DNA of 8,685 nucleotides from an uncultured Clostridia bacterium (GCA_944390615.1 CALXRJ010000190.1:1-8685), one strand, 5' to 3'; positions 1-7,391 are shown, counted from the stretch's first letter. Notes: generated by a model not told the origin, from the letters alone. Numbers and translations: made by a program.

Positions 1-1835
1 CTAAAAATATATTTGATTTAAGTAGTAATATGGGAGAATGGACCCAATCTGCCCAAGGAACAGGAGCTAGAACTGTAAGAGGAGGATGGGGTGCAAATAC
101 AGGAACAACCTATGGACAATACACAGCTGGAAATTATGCGGCTTATTATCCATTACAAAGCTATTTATACAGTTCTGTTAATAGTGCAGGAGTTGCTCAG
201 TCTGCTAACTTGTTAGGAACCAGAATGTCTTTATACATTAATAAAACAGAGGATACAACAAAGCCAGCTATAGAATTTACAAGTAGTTCAAAGGGAACAA
301 ACTATATAACAGTAACAGTAAACAGTTCAGATGCAGAAAGTGGAATTACAAATTATACTTATAGCTTATATGATAGTAGTACAAGCACAACAGCAATCCA
401 AGAAGTAACCAGTTATGCCGATACCTACACATTTGAAGGATTAAGCCAAAATACAACCTACTATATTAAAATAAAATCAACCAATGGAGCAGGACTAGAA
501 TCTGATACGGTAGAATCTGGAGCTATTACCACAAATGCTTTAAATGTAGTAGAAGGAAATATAATTTTAGACAAAGTATATGGAAAAACAGGAGCAGGAG
601 TAGCATACTTTGAAATTAATGAAAATTTAAGTGATGAAGGATATTATCTAAGATATCGAATAAATGGAGGAAATTGGACAACAGGAGATAAAGTAACAGG
701 ATTGTCAGTAGGAGATGAAGTAGAAACAACTGTATATGATGGCGTAAACCAAGCACCTTATATTATGACAGTATCAATCGATGAATTAGAAACATTTTCA
801 GAAGCTTATGCGAGTACACAAACTTATACAGATGGAGATGGAAAAAGTGCAACCATTCCAGCAGGATTTAAAGTATCCACATCAAGTCTAGGAAATAAAA
901 TTGCTAATGGGTTAGTAATAGAAGATGAAGATGGAAATCAATATGTATGGATACCAGTAGAAAATGTAGTTTATGATGATAGTGGAAATTGGCCAACCAA
1001 TACATCATCTGCAAGTACTTATAAGCCAATGGTAAGATACCAAACAGGAGATAACAGTATTGAAAATGGATATTATGAAATGGTAAGGTATGAATATAGT
1101 GGAGTAAAATCCTATGTAGCAACAACTGATACAACAGTAGGAAATGCAATAACCTATAGAGAGCCTTCACTAGTAACAGGAAGTTCAGCCAATGGATCTT
1201 GGTTATATAACTCAGGAAGTTCATATGATGCAGCAGCAGCTAATATAGCAACCTTAAATCCATTAGGTATCACAACATCACAAAAAATGGGAGAATATAT
1301 GAATGCTAATTATACAGCAATGGTGCAAAGTATATCAACTTATGGAGGATTTTATGTAGGAAGATATGAAACAAGTTTATCAGGAACAACAGCACAATCT
1401 CAAATGGATAAAACGCCAATGACAGACATTAATTGGTATAGAATGTATTTGTATGAAGATAGTAATTATACATCTAACCCATATTATGGAAATAGTGCTG
1501 TAACCTGTAGCATGATAACAGGAAGCCAGTGGGATACCATGTTAAATTATATCTTAACTGGTTCAGACGCAGAGGATGTAACAGCTATAACCGGAAACCA
1601 TACAGGAACCAGAGCAAGTACCGGACAATACGCTAATGACATCATGAATAATATATTTGATTTGAGCTCAAATGTTCGTGAATGGACCCAGGAGGCGTAC
1701 TCGACTTCCACCCGTGTCCGTCGTGGAGGCTATTACCATACGACAGATCTCAATCCCGCTAGCAATCGCTTCAGCTACAATCCGGCTCTTAGCTCCTACA
1801 ATATCGGTTCGCGTCTGGCACTTTATATTCAGTAG
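1..1835 (+). CDS. Large FGE-like/fibronectin III surface protein, DGR-type variable C-terminus (5' partial)
   Basis: The frame is open from base 3 with no start visible, so the N-terminus lies upstream; the ATG at 30 is internal. Residue numbers here count from that ATG. Residues up to about 70 are the end of a first FGE-sulfatase/C-type-lectin-like module (NIFDLSSN, GEWTQ, RGGW, GTRMSLYI). Residues ~78-168 resemble a fibronectin type III domain (repeated TYY/IKIKS strands, NGAG turn). A linker to ~268 follows, then a second FGE-like module at ~269-601 (IPAGF, YVWIPV, GGFYVGRYE, GSQWDTML, NIFDLSSN, REWTQ, RGG, GSRLALYI). The two module ends align clearly, so the protein contains a duplication. 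FGE-like modules in such proteins usually act as ligand-binding scaffolds rather than enzymes. A cell-surface location is inferred from the FN3 region, since the signal peptide and anchor would be off-window. From about residue 550 base composition and codon use switch sharply, suggesting a DGR variable region. The ligand is unknown. Confidence 0.85.
   Translation, partial: KNIFDLSSNMGEWTQSAQGTGARTVRGGWGANTGTTYGQYTAGNYAAYYPLQSYLYSSVNSAGVAQSANLLGTRMSLYINKTEDTTKPAIEFTSSSKGTNYITVTVNSSDAESGITNYTYSLYDSSTSTTAIQEVTSYADTYTFEGLSQNTTYYIKIKSTNGAGLESDTVESGAITTNALNVVEGNIILDKVYGKTGAGVAYFEINENLSDEGYYLRYRINGGNWTTGDKVTGLSVGDEVETTVYDGVNQAPYIMTVSIDELETFSEAYASTQTYTDGDGKSATIPAGFKVSTSSLGNKIANGLVIEDEDGNQYVWIPVENVVYDDSGNWPTNTSSASTYKPMVRYQTGDNSIENGYYEMVRYEYSGVKSYVATTDTTVGNAITYREPSLVTGSSANGSWLYNSGSSYDAAAANIATLNPLGITTSQKMGEYMNANYTAMVQSISTYGGFYVGRYETSLSGTTAQSQMDKTPMTDINWYRMYLYEDSNYTSNPYYGNSAVTCSMITGSQWDTMLNYILTGSDAEDVTAITGNHTGTRASTGQYANDIMNNIFDLSSNVREWTQEAYSTSTRVRRGGYYHTTDLNPASNRFSYNPALSSYNIGSRLALYIQ
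1677..1832 (+). other. Candidate DGR variable region (VR) at the 3' end of the gene
   Basis: Bases 1681-1830 contain 78 G/C of 150 (52%), while a sample from the same gene (1201-1260) has 22 of 60. The rest of the gene prefers A-ending codons. Here the residues expected to vary on a C-type-lectin-fold DGR target almost all have codons ending in C or T: TCC 1707, ACC 1710, CGT 1719, TAT 1731, CAT 1737, GAT 1746, CTC 1749, TTC 1770, AGC 1773, TAC 1776, CTT 1788, TCC 1794, TAC 1797. That is the footprint of AAC/AAT template codons after adenine-specific mutagenesis, where the third base stays fixed. Constant scaffold pieces (REWTQ, RGG, NPASNR, NIGSRLALYI) lie between them. The GC-rich invariant 3' end (about 1800-1832) is where an initiation-of-mutagenic-homing sequence would sit. 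The template repeat, accessory protein and reverse transcriptase are not in this window, so this rests on VR characteristics alone. Confidence 0.75.
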
Positions 1836-1838
1836 CTC

Positions 1839-1891
1839 AAAACCTCAGCCATTATCCTAAAAAAGGATAACCTGAGGTTTTTTTATTTTTT
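1839..1891 (+). terminator. Long hairpin with T-tract directly after the variable-region gene
   Basis: AAAACCTCAG (1839-1848) pairs perfectly with CTGAGGTTTT (1872-1881). Inside, TTATCCT (1852-1858) pairs with AGGATAA (1864-1870) around an A5 loop, leaving a small CCA/C internal loop. A T-rich tract follows (1878-1891). It starts 3 bases after the stop codon. The simplest reading is an intrinsic terminator. DGR targets also often carry a hairpin just after the VR that promotes retrohoming, so a double role is possible. Confidence 0.8.
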
Positions 1892-1944
1892 ATTGCTAAA
1901 ACCCAAAATTAATGATATGATAAAAAATACTTTAATTTATTACA

Positions 1945-1973
1945 TTGATAAATAAAAAAGTATATGATAAAAT
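1945..1973 (+). promoter_or_regulatory. Probable sigma-A promoter of the ABC transporter operon
   Basis: TTGATA (1945-1950) and TAAAAT (1968-1973) are separated by 17 bases. They lie about 37 bases before the ATPase start, after the upstream terminator. In such AT-rich DNA, near-consensus boxes arise easily, so the call is moderate. Confidence 0.5.
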
Positions 1974-1978
1974 ATACT
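1959..1978. promoter_or_regulatory. Palindrome over the -10 region, possible operator
   Basis: AGTATAT (1959-1965) and ATATACT (1972-1978) form a perfect 7-base inverted repeat with a 6-base spacer, covering the proposed -10 box and start-point area. A dimeric repressor bound here would block the ABC operon promoter. No regulator gene is in the window, so the binding protein is unknown. The arms are A/T-only apart from one G/C pair, so chance is a real alternative. Confidence 0.35.
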
Positions 1979-2427
1979 AAAATAAAAGAAAAAAACAAGG
2001 AGAAAAAATATGTCCTATATAGAATTTAGTAATGTAAACAAAAACTACAAAATGGGAGAAATAACCATAAAAGCCCTAAATAACACAAATTTCCAAATCG
2101 AAAAAGGAGAACTCGTTGTTATAGTAGGCCCTTCTGGTGCTGGAAAAACAACAACACTAAACATTTTAGGAGGAATGGATACAGCAACATCTGGAAAAGT
2201 ATTAGTAGACGGAAAAGATATTACTAAATTAAAAGGAAAAGAACTAATCAAATACAGAAGAGAAGACATTGGCTTTGTATTCCAATTTTACAATTTAGTA
2301 CAAAATTTAACAGCAAAAGAAAATGTAGAACTAGCCACCCAAATATGCAAAAATTCCTTAGATGTAGACACTGTTATAGAAAAAGTAGGGCTAAAAAATA
2401 GAAAAAACAACTTCCCATCCCAATTAT

Positions 2428-2434
2428 CACGGAG
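2428..2434 (+). other. First +1 frameshift site (CACGGAG)
   Basis: The incoming frame reads TCA then CGG. Skipping C2430 gives TCA GGA GGA GAA, the LSGGE of the ABC signature. The GGAGG that follows is Shine-Dalgarno-like. Confidence 0.8.
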
Positions 2435-2506
2435 GAGAACAACAAAGAGTGGCAATAGCAAGGGCGATAGCCAAAAATCCAAAACTCCTATTATGTGATG
2501 AACCAA

Positions 2507-2513
2507 CACGGAG
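2507..2513 (+). other. Second +1 frameshift site (CACGGAG)
   Basis: The incoming frame reads ACA then CGG. Skipping C2509 gives ACA GGA GCT TTA GAT, the TGALD stretch expected after Walker B. The heptamer is identical to that at 2428-2434, and I see no third copy in the window. Confidence 0.8.
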
Positions 2514-2731
2514 CTTTAGATTACAAAACAGGAAAACAAATTTTAAAATTATTAGAAGATACCTGTAGAAAAGAAAATATGACAGTTTTAATTATTACAC
2601 ATAACACAGCAATTGCACCAATGGCAGACAAAATTATTCATTTCAAAAATGGAACAGCAGAAAGTATAGAAATCAATCAGAATCCAATGCCAATAGAAAA
2701 TATCGAATGGTAATCGTGGAGGTTATAAAAA

Positions 2732-5700
2732 ATGAAAAAAGCATTATTAAAAGATAGTGTAAAAGAAATAAAAAATACATATAAGCGATTTATCTCTATT
2801 TTATTAATGGCTTTTTTAGGTGTTGGCTTTTTTGCGGGACTTCGTGCGACTTCACCAGACATGTTAGATACCATAGACAAATACTATAAACAACAAAATG
2901 TTTATGACATACAAATCCTATCAACACTAGGATTAACAAAAGCAGATTTAGAAGAACTAGCCAAAATAGAAAATGTAGAAGAAGTTACAGGAAGTTATGA
3001 AACAGATGGAAAAATCGAAATAGAAAACAAAGAAATTGTCACAAAATTTATAACAATTGAAGAAATTAACCAACCTGTTTTATTATCTGGCAAAATGCCT
3101 GAAAATACAAATGAATGCTTAGTAGAAGAAAGTTTTTTAACAGCAAATGGCAAACAACTAGGAGACACTATTCAAGTAAATATTGAAAAAACAACTACAG
3201 ATGAAGGAGAAGAAATCGATTATTTAAAAGAAAATGAGCTTACAATTGTAGGGACACTAAAAAGCCCACTTTACATTTCCCGTGATAGAGGAACCAGTAA
3301 CTTAGGGGCAGGAACCATCGATTATTATATTTATATTCCAGAGGAAAATATCAATGCATCTGCTATTTATACCAATATTTATATTAAAGTAGAAGGAGCA
3401 GAAAAATATGTAACTTCATCTGATAAATATGAAGATTACATAGAAGAAGTAAAAGATAAGATAGAGACCATAAAAGAACAAAGGGAACAAGCAAGACATG
3501 ATGAATTAGTAAAAATAGCAGAAGAAAAACTACAAGATGCAGAAAATGAATTTAACACCAAAAAAGAAGAAGGACAACAAGAAATTGATCAGGCACAAAG
3601 TGAAATCGATAGTGCTAAAACACAAATACAAGAAGCAGAAGAACAGATTAATGCAAATACGCAAAAAGCAGAGCAAGAATTCAAACAAGCAGAAACAGAA
3701 ATTGCCAATGCCAAAAAACAAATACAAACCAATGAACAAACACTAGCCACAAAAGAGGAAGAAGCCAATACACAAATAGAAGAATTAGAAAATCAAAAAC
3801 AAGAACTACAAGAAAATCTAAATCAAGTAAATACAGGCCTAGGAACCATACAAGAACAATACAACTTAATTTTAGCAGCTCTTGCCAATGAACAATTACC
3901 AGAAGAACAAAAACAAATATATGAGGCACAAAAACAGCAAGTAGAAGCACAAATTTCTACTTTAAATCAAAATAAACAAGATTTAGAAAATGGAATTACA
4001 CAAATTGAGCAAGGAATAACAACTGCAAAACAAGAAATAGAAAATGCAAAACAGCAAATTAATCAAGCCAAAACAGAGCTATCCAAACAAGAGCAAACTT
4101 TAAACACGACAAAAAAAACAACCTATGCACAGCTAGAAGATGCTCAAAATGAACTAGAAGAAAGCAAAAAAGAATTACAAGAAGGAGAAGACAAATTAAA
4201 TCAAAGTAAACAAGAATTTGAAGAACAAATAGCAGAAGCACAAAAAGAACTACAAGATGCAAAAGAAGAAATTCTAAAAATAGAAAATCCAACTTGGTAC
4301 ATTTTAGACAGAAATGCTAATGCTGGCTATGTTAGTTTTATTCAAGATACAGAAAGTATAGAAAATATAAGCAAAGTATTTCCAGCCGTATTTTTTATCG
4401 TAGCAGCACTAATTTCCCTAACATCGATGGCTAGAATGGTAGAAGAACAAAGAGTACAAATAGGTACTTTAAAAGCACTTGGTTATAACAAATTCCAAAT
4501 CATGAGTAAATACTTAATCTATGCAGGGCTTGCTTGTGTTATTGGTTCTATTCTAGGAATGAGTGTTGGGTTTATATTACTACCTAATATTATATGGATG
4601 TTATATAGTATGATGTATCAAATAGCAGATGCAATCTCCATCAGTTTTAATCTAAAATATGGCGGAATGGGTTTAATTTTTATTAGTATATGCATTATAG
4701 GAGCAACGATCTATACAGCATTAAAAGAATTAGTCAATACACCAGCTAATTTAATGAGACCCAAAGCACCTAAAAATGGAAACCGTGTATTATTAGAAAA
4801 AATAACATTTATTTGGAAAAGATTAAACTTTAGTCATAAAGTAACCATCAGAAATATATTTCGATACAAAAAAAGATTTTTCATGACCATTATAGGAATT
4901 TTAGGTTGTACAGCACTAATTCTTACAGGTTTTGGCATAAAAGATTCTGTTCTTAGAATTATGCCAACACAATTTGAAACCATATTTGAATATGATTGGC
5001 AAATAAGTTTAAAAGAGAGCCTAGAAGAAACACAAAAAGAAGAATTTTTAACAAAACTTAAGGAAAAACCAGAAATACAAAATGCCATTCAAGTTTACAT
5101 GGCATCAGTTACTGCTATAAAGGGAGAAAATTCAGAAGGTGTTCAATTAATTGTACCTAAAAGCCAAGAGGAACTAGATGGCATCATAAACTTAAGAGAT
5201 ATCAATAACAAAAAGCAAAAAGTAGAGTTAAAAGAAAATGAAATATGTTTAACAGACAAACTAGCTGAACTATTAAATGTGCAAGCAGGAGATACTTTAA
5301 TTTTACAAGATGGAGATGAAAAAGAAATCGAAATCAAAATTTCTTATATTGTAGAAAATTATGTTTCTCATTATATCTATATGACAAAAGAAACTTATGA
5401 AACTTTTTATGACAAAGATTTTCAAAATAATGTGATATTGGTAAAAAGTATAGATTTAGATGAAGAACAACAAGACAATTTAGCATCTGACTTGATGCAA
5501 ATGACAGAAGTCTCAAGTGTTACCAATGTAGAAGCCACAGCAAAATCAATAGAAGACACCATGAGTTTATTAAACTACGTAGTTATAGTCTTAATTGTAG
5601 CAGCCGGGCTATTGGCATTTGTTGTATTATACAATTTAGCCAATGTAAATATTAGTGAAAGAATACGAGAGCTTGCCACAATCAAGGTTTTAGGTTTTTA

Positions 5701-5971
5701 TGATCGTGAAGTTTTTGATTACGTCATGAGAGAAACCATCATCTTAACAGCGATTGGAATTGCGTTAGGACTAGTAGGAGGTTATTTCTTAAACTATTAT
5801 ATCCTAGGAACTTGTGAAATTAATATGCTAAGATTTGACAAAACAATTAACTGGAACAGCTATGTATATGCTACTTTATTAACCATTTTATTTAGTATTA
5901 TTGTCAATATTGCGACTTATTTTGCATTAAAGAAAATTGACATGATACAAAGTTTAAAGAGTGTAGAATAA
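2732..5971 (+). CDS. ABC transporter permease, duplicated FtsX domains with extracellular coiled-coil hairpin
   Basis: 1079 residues, membrane partner of the ATPase just upstream. Start: GGAGG at 2718-2722, 9 bases before ATG. Hydrophobic segments suggest eight helices: ~19-38, 549-567, 594-617, 643-664, 715-735, 945-967, 1001-1023 and 1044-1065, i.e. two FtsX/MacB-type four-helix units. Each unit has the cytoplasmic coupling segment typical of FtsX (RVQIGTLKALGY near 574-585; RIRELATIKVLGFY near 977-990). The first large extracellular loop (~39-548) has a mixed globular part, then a Glu/Gln/Lys/Ala-rich, proline-poor stretch at ~235-515. This reads as a long antiparallel coiled coil turning near the proline at 390. 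The second extracellular loop (~736-944) is globular. Members of this class move lipids or peptides outward, or pass a mechanical signal across the membrane. The substrate cannot be read here, and the coiled coil may bind cell wall or an outside partner. Confidence 0.9.
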   Translation: MKKALLKDSVKEIKNTYKRFISILLMAFLGVGFFAGLRATSPDMLDTIDKYYKQQNVYDIQILSTLGLTKADLEELAKIENVEEVTGSYETDGKIEIENKEIVTKFITIEEINQPVLLSGKMPENTNECLVEESFLTANGKQLGDTIQVNIEKTTTDEGEEIDYLKENELTIVGTLKSPLYISRDRGTSNLGAGTIDYYIYIPEENINASAIYTNIYIKVEGAEKYVTSSDKYEDYIEEVKDKIETIKEQREQARHDELVKIAEEKLQDAENEFNTKKEEGQQEIDQAQSEIDSAKTQIQEAEEQINANTQKAEQEFKQAETEIANAKKQIQTNEQTLATKEEEANTQIEELENQKQELQENLNQVNTGLGTIQEQYNLILAALANEQLPEEQKQIYEAQKQQVEAQISTLNQNKQDLENGITQIEQGITTAKQEIENAKQQINQAKTELSKQEQTLNTTKKTTYAQLEDAQNELEESKKELQEGEDKLNQSKQEFEEQIAEAQKELQDAKEEILKIENPTWYILDRNANAGYVSFIQDTESIENISKVFPAVFFIVAALISLTSMARMVEEQRVQIGTLKALGYNKFQIMSKYLIYAGLACVIGSILGMSVGFILLPNIIWMLYSMMYQIADAISISFNLKYGGMGLIFISICIIGATIYTALKELVNTPANLMRPKAPKNGNRVLLEKITFIWKRLNFSHKVTIRNIFRYKKRFFMTIIGILGCTALILTGFGIKDSVLRIMPTQFETIFEYDWQISLKESLEETQKEEFLTKLKEKPEIQNAIQVYMASVTAIKGENSEGVQLIVPKSQEELDGIINLRDINNKKQKVELKENEICLTDKLAELLNVQAGDTLILQDGDEKEIEIKISYIVENYVSHYIYMTKETYETFYDKDFQNNVILVKSIDLDEEQQDNLASDLMQMTEVSSVTNVEATAKSIEDTMSLLNYVVIVLIVAAGLLAFVVLYNLANVNISERIRELATIKVLGFYDREVFDYVMRETIILTAIGIALGLVGGYFLNYYILGTCEINMLRFDKTINWNSYVYATLLTILFSIIVNIATYFALKKIDMIQSLKSVE

Positions 5972-6038
5972 TTTATATTTTTTAAAACAAAAGACAAAAT
6001 AATTTTAGTATGAAATAGAATAAATAAGGAGAAAAAAG

Positions 6039-7097
6039 ATGATAAATAGAAGTAATACCAGAAAAATTCAAGTAAGAAATGTGCAAATAGGGGGAGAAAA
6101 CAAAGTAATTATTCAATCTATGTGTAACACAAAAACAAAAGATGTAGAAGCAACTGTAAAACAAATATTAGCATTAGAAAAAGCTGGATGTGAAATCATA
6201 AGAGTGGCCTGTTTAGATGAGGCAGATGCCAAAGCAATCAAAAACATCAAAGAAAAAATACATATCCCAATTGTAGCAGACATTCATTTTGACTATAAAA
6301 TTGCCCTAACAGCAATCGATAGTGGCGTAGATAAAATAAGAATCAATCCAGGAAATATTGGCTCAAGCGACAAAACACGAGCAGTAGTAGAAGCATGTAA
6401 GGCCAAACAAATTCCTATTCGAATTGGAGTCAATGGAGGCTCTTTAGAAAAAGAATTATTAGAAAAATATGGAAAACCATGTGCAGATGCCATGATAGAA
6501 AGTGCCAGAAAACATGTACAAATTTTAGAAGACCTTGATTTTTATGATACTTGTATTTCCCTAAAAGCTTCAAACTTAGATTTATGTATCGAAGCTTATG
6601 AAAAGGCTGCCAACACTTTTGATTATCCACTTCATTTAGGCATTACAGAAGCAGGAACAGCATTTTCTGGAACCATAAAATCCAGTATTGGTTTAGGGGT
6701 TCTTTTAAGACAAGGAATTGGAAATACGCTAAGAGTATCTTTATCGGATGATCCAGTAGAAGAAGTAAAAGTGGCCAAAGAAATTTTAAAAGATTGTGGT
6801 TTATACAAAAATAGTCCAACTCTTATTTCTTGTCCAACTTGTGGTAGAACCCAGTATGATATGATACCAATTGCCAAAGAAATGGAAAACTTTTTACAAA
6901 CATTAGAATCTGACCTTACAGTTGCGATTATGGGATGTGCTGTCAATGGACCAGGAGAAGCAAGAGAAGCAGATATTGGTATTGCAGGTGGTAAAGAAGA
7001 AGCAGTTCTATTTAAAAAAGGAAAAGTGGTAAGAAAAATACCACAGGATAAAATTGTAGAAGAATTAAAAAGTGAAATTGTAAAAATGATAGAATAA
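6039..7097 (+). CDS. ispG: 4-hydroxy-3-methylbut-2-en-1-yl diphosphate synthase (flavodoxin/ferredoxin), MEP pathway
   Basis: Converts 2-C-methyl-D-erythritol 2,4-cyclodiphosphate to HMBPP, the penultimate step of MEP isoprenoid synthesis in the cytosol, using a [4Fe-4S] cluster. At 352 residues it is normal length for the compact bacterial form without the plant-type insert. The N-terminal TIM-barrel shows VIIQSMCNT (23-31), PIVADIHFD (77-85), KIRINPGNIG (99-108) and RIGVNGGSL (128-136). The C-terminal cluster domain has CPTCGR with Cys265 and Cys268, then GCAVNGPGEA with Cys300 and Glu307, the expected cluster ligands. Start: AAGGAG at 6026-6031, 7 bases before ATG. The 67-base gap after the permease has no hairpin terminator and no convincing promoter, so read-through from the ABC operon is possible. 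Usual clostridial neighbours such as dxr and rseP are absent on the side visible here. Confidence 0.97.
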   Translation: MINRSNTRKIQVRNVQIGGENKVIIQSMCNTKTKDVEATVKQILALEKAGCEIIRVACLDEADAKAIKNIKEKIHIPIVADIHFDYKIALTAIDSGVDKIRINPGNIGSSDKTRAVVEACKAKQIPIRIGVNGGSLEKELLEKYGKPCADAMIESARKHVQILEDLDFYDTCISLKASNLDLCIEAYEKAANTFDYPLHLGITEAGTAFSGTIKSSIGLGVLLRQGIGNTLRVSLSDDPVEEVKVAKEILKDCGLYKNSPTLISCPTCGRTQYDMIPIAKEMENFLQTLESDLTVAIMGCAVNGPGEAREADIGIAGGKEEAVLFKKGKVVRKIPQDKIVEELKSEIVKMIE

Positions 7098-7167
7098 TTA
7101 TTGAAACAGTTTGTAATAAAATAGAAAATTTTGTCGAACGATTTTTTAAATTTTTTTAAAAAAACAG

Positions 7168-7195
7168 TTGCAAAAAATAAATTTTATAGTATAAT
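7168..7195 (+). promoter_or_regulatory. Sigma-A promoter upstream of a putative small RNA
   Basis: TTGCAA (7168-7173), 16 bases, then a perfect TATAAT (7190-7195). The predicted start point is near 7202. No open reading frame follows before the terminator at 7255-7292, so the product would be a short untranslated RNA or a leader. Confidence 0.55.
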
Positions 7196-7201
7196 AGGTA
7201 T

Positions 7202-7292
7202 TAGATAAACTGGACATGGGTTAAACCAAAAATCTGGATAATTAAAATTATCCAAAAAAATCAGGCGTTGTTGCGAAACGCCTGATTTTTTC
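7202..7292 (+). ncRNA. Putative ~90-nt structured small RNA of unknown family
   Basis: Lies between the promoter at 7168-7195 and a terminator. It contains a hairpin TGGATAAT (7235-7242)/ATTATCCA (7247-7254) immediately followed by the terminator hairpin. An outer pair CATGGGT (7215-7221)/ACCCATG (7294-7300) could close a three-way junction, but its 3' strand lies just beyond the T-tract, so it would form only in read-through transcripts. I do not recognise the family. It could also be a terminating leader of the downstream htpG unit. Confidence 0.4.
7255..7292. terminator. Strong intrinsic terminator
   Basis: AAAAAATCAGGCGTT (7255-7269) pairs along 15 bases with AACGCCTGATTTTTT (7277-7291), with a 7-base loop GTTGCGA. 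The T-run on the 3' side and A-run on the 5' side allow action in both directions. It ends the putative small RNA and any ispG read-through. Confidence 0.85.
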
Positions 7293-7391
7293 TACCCATG
7301 AAAAATTTCAAAGATAGATTTTAGTACCTTTGCAATTTCATAAACTATTTTCAGGGAGGTTACATAAAAAAGTTTAATAAAAATAAAAAAA

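Larger units (their letters stand above)
2010..2713 (+). pseudogene. ABC transporter ATP-binding protein (MacB/LolD type), broken by two +1 frameshifts
   Basis: As sequenced it reads as two open frames, 2010-2498 and 2495-2713, with a third frame joining them. Removing one C at 2430 and one at 2509 restores a single 233-residue ATPase, the normal length for this family. Visible motifs are Walker A GPSGAGKT (40-47), Q-loop Q92, signature LSGGEQQ (139-145), Walker B LLLCDEP (159-165), D-loop GALD (167-170) and switch histidine H197. The first extra C falls inside the signature motif and the second between Walker B and the D-loop, so an unshifted product would be dead. The start has AAGGAG at 1997-2002, 7 bases upstream. 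The permease follows after 18 bases, giving a classic ATPase-permease operon. There are no other stops or lesions and the permease is intact, which argues against long-standing decay. Sequencing error, recent inactivation or ribosomal frameshifting all remain possible. Confidence 0.85.

Noticed and set aside
904..1224. 106-residue reverse-strand open frame
   Set aside because: Lies entirely within the FGE-like gene, has a low-complexity Leu/His/Tyr-rich product and no ribosome binding site; a shadow of the coding strand.
1672..1860. 62-residue forward open frame overlapping the variable region
   Set aside because: Out of frame with the FGE-like gene, whose frame gives conserved motifs to its stop; no own start signal.
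2428..2513. Reassignment of CGG to another amino acid as the explanation of the broken ATPase
   Set aside because: Reading CGG as any amino acid does not restore the frame; the GGEQQRVAIARA segment and the GALD segment are in different frames, so a real +1 shift is needed at each site.
3530..4292. Several open frames on both strands across the coiled-coil region
   Set aside because: They arise from the biased Glu/Gln/Lys codons of the permease; their Leu/Phe- or Lys-rich products have no recognisable domain.
5972..6038. Own promoter and upstream terminator for ispG
   Set aside because: No hairpin, and the best -10-like TAGAAT (6016-6021) lacks a well-spaced -35; cannot be supported.
7215..7300. 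Miniature transposable element bounded by CATGGGT/ACCCATG
   Set aside because: Inverted repeat is only 7 bases, no target-site duplication is evident and no second copy is in the window; RNA structure explains it better.
7351..7375. Small gene after the GGGAGG at 7354-7359
   Set aside because: No ATG, GTG or TTG at a workable distance before stops; looks like an orphan Shine-Dalgarno-like match.
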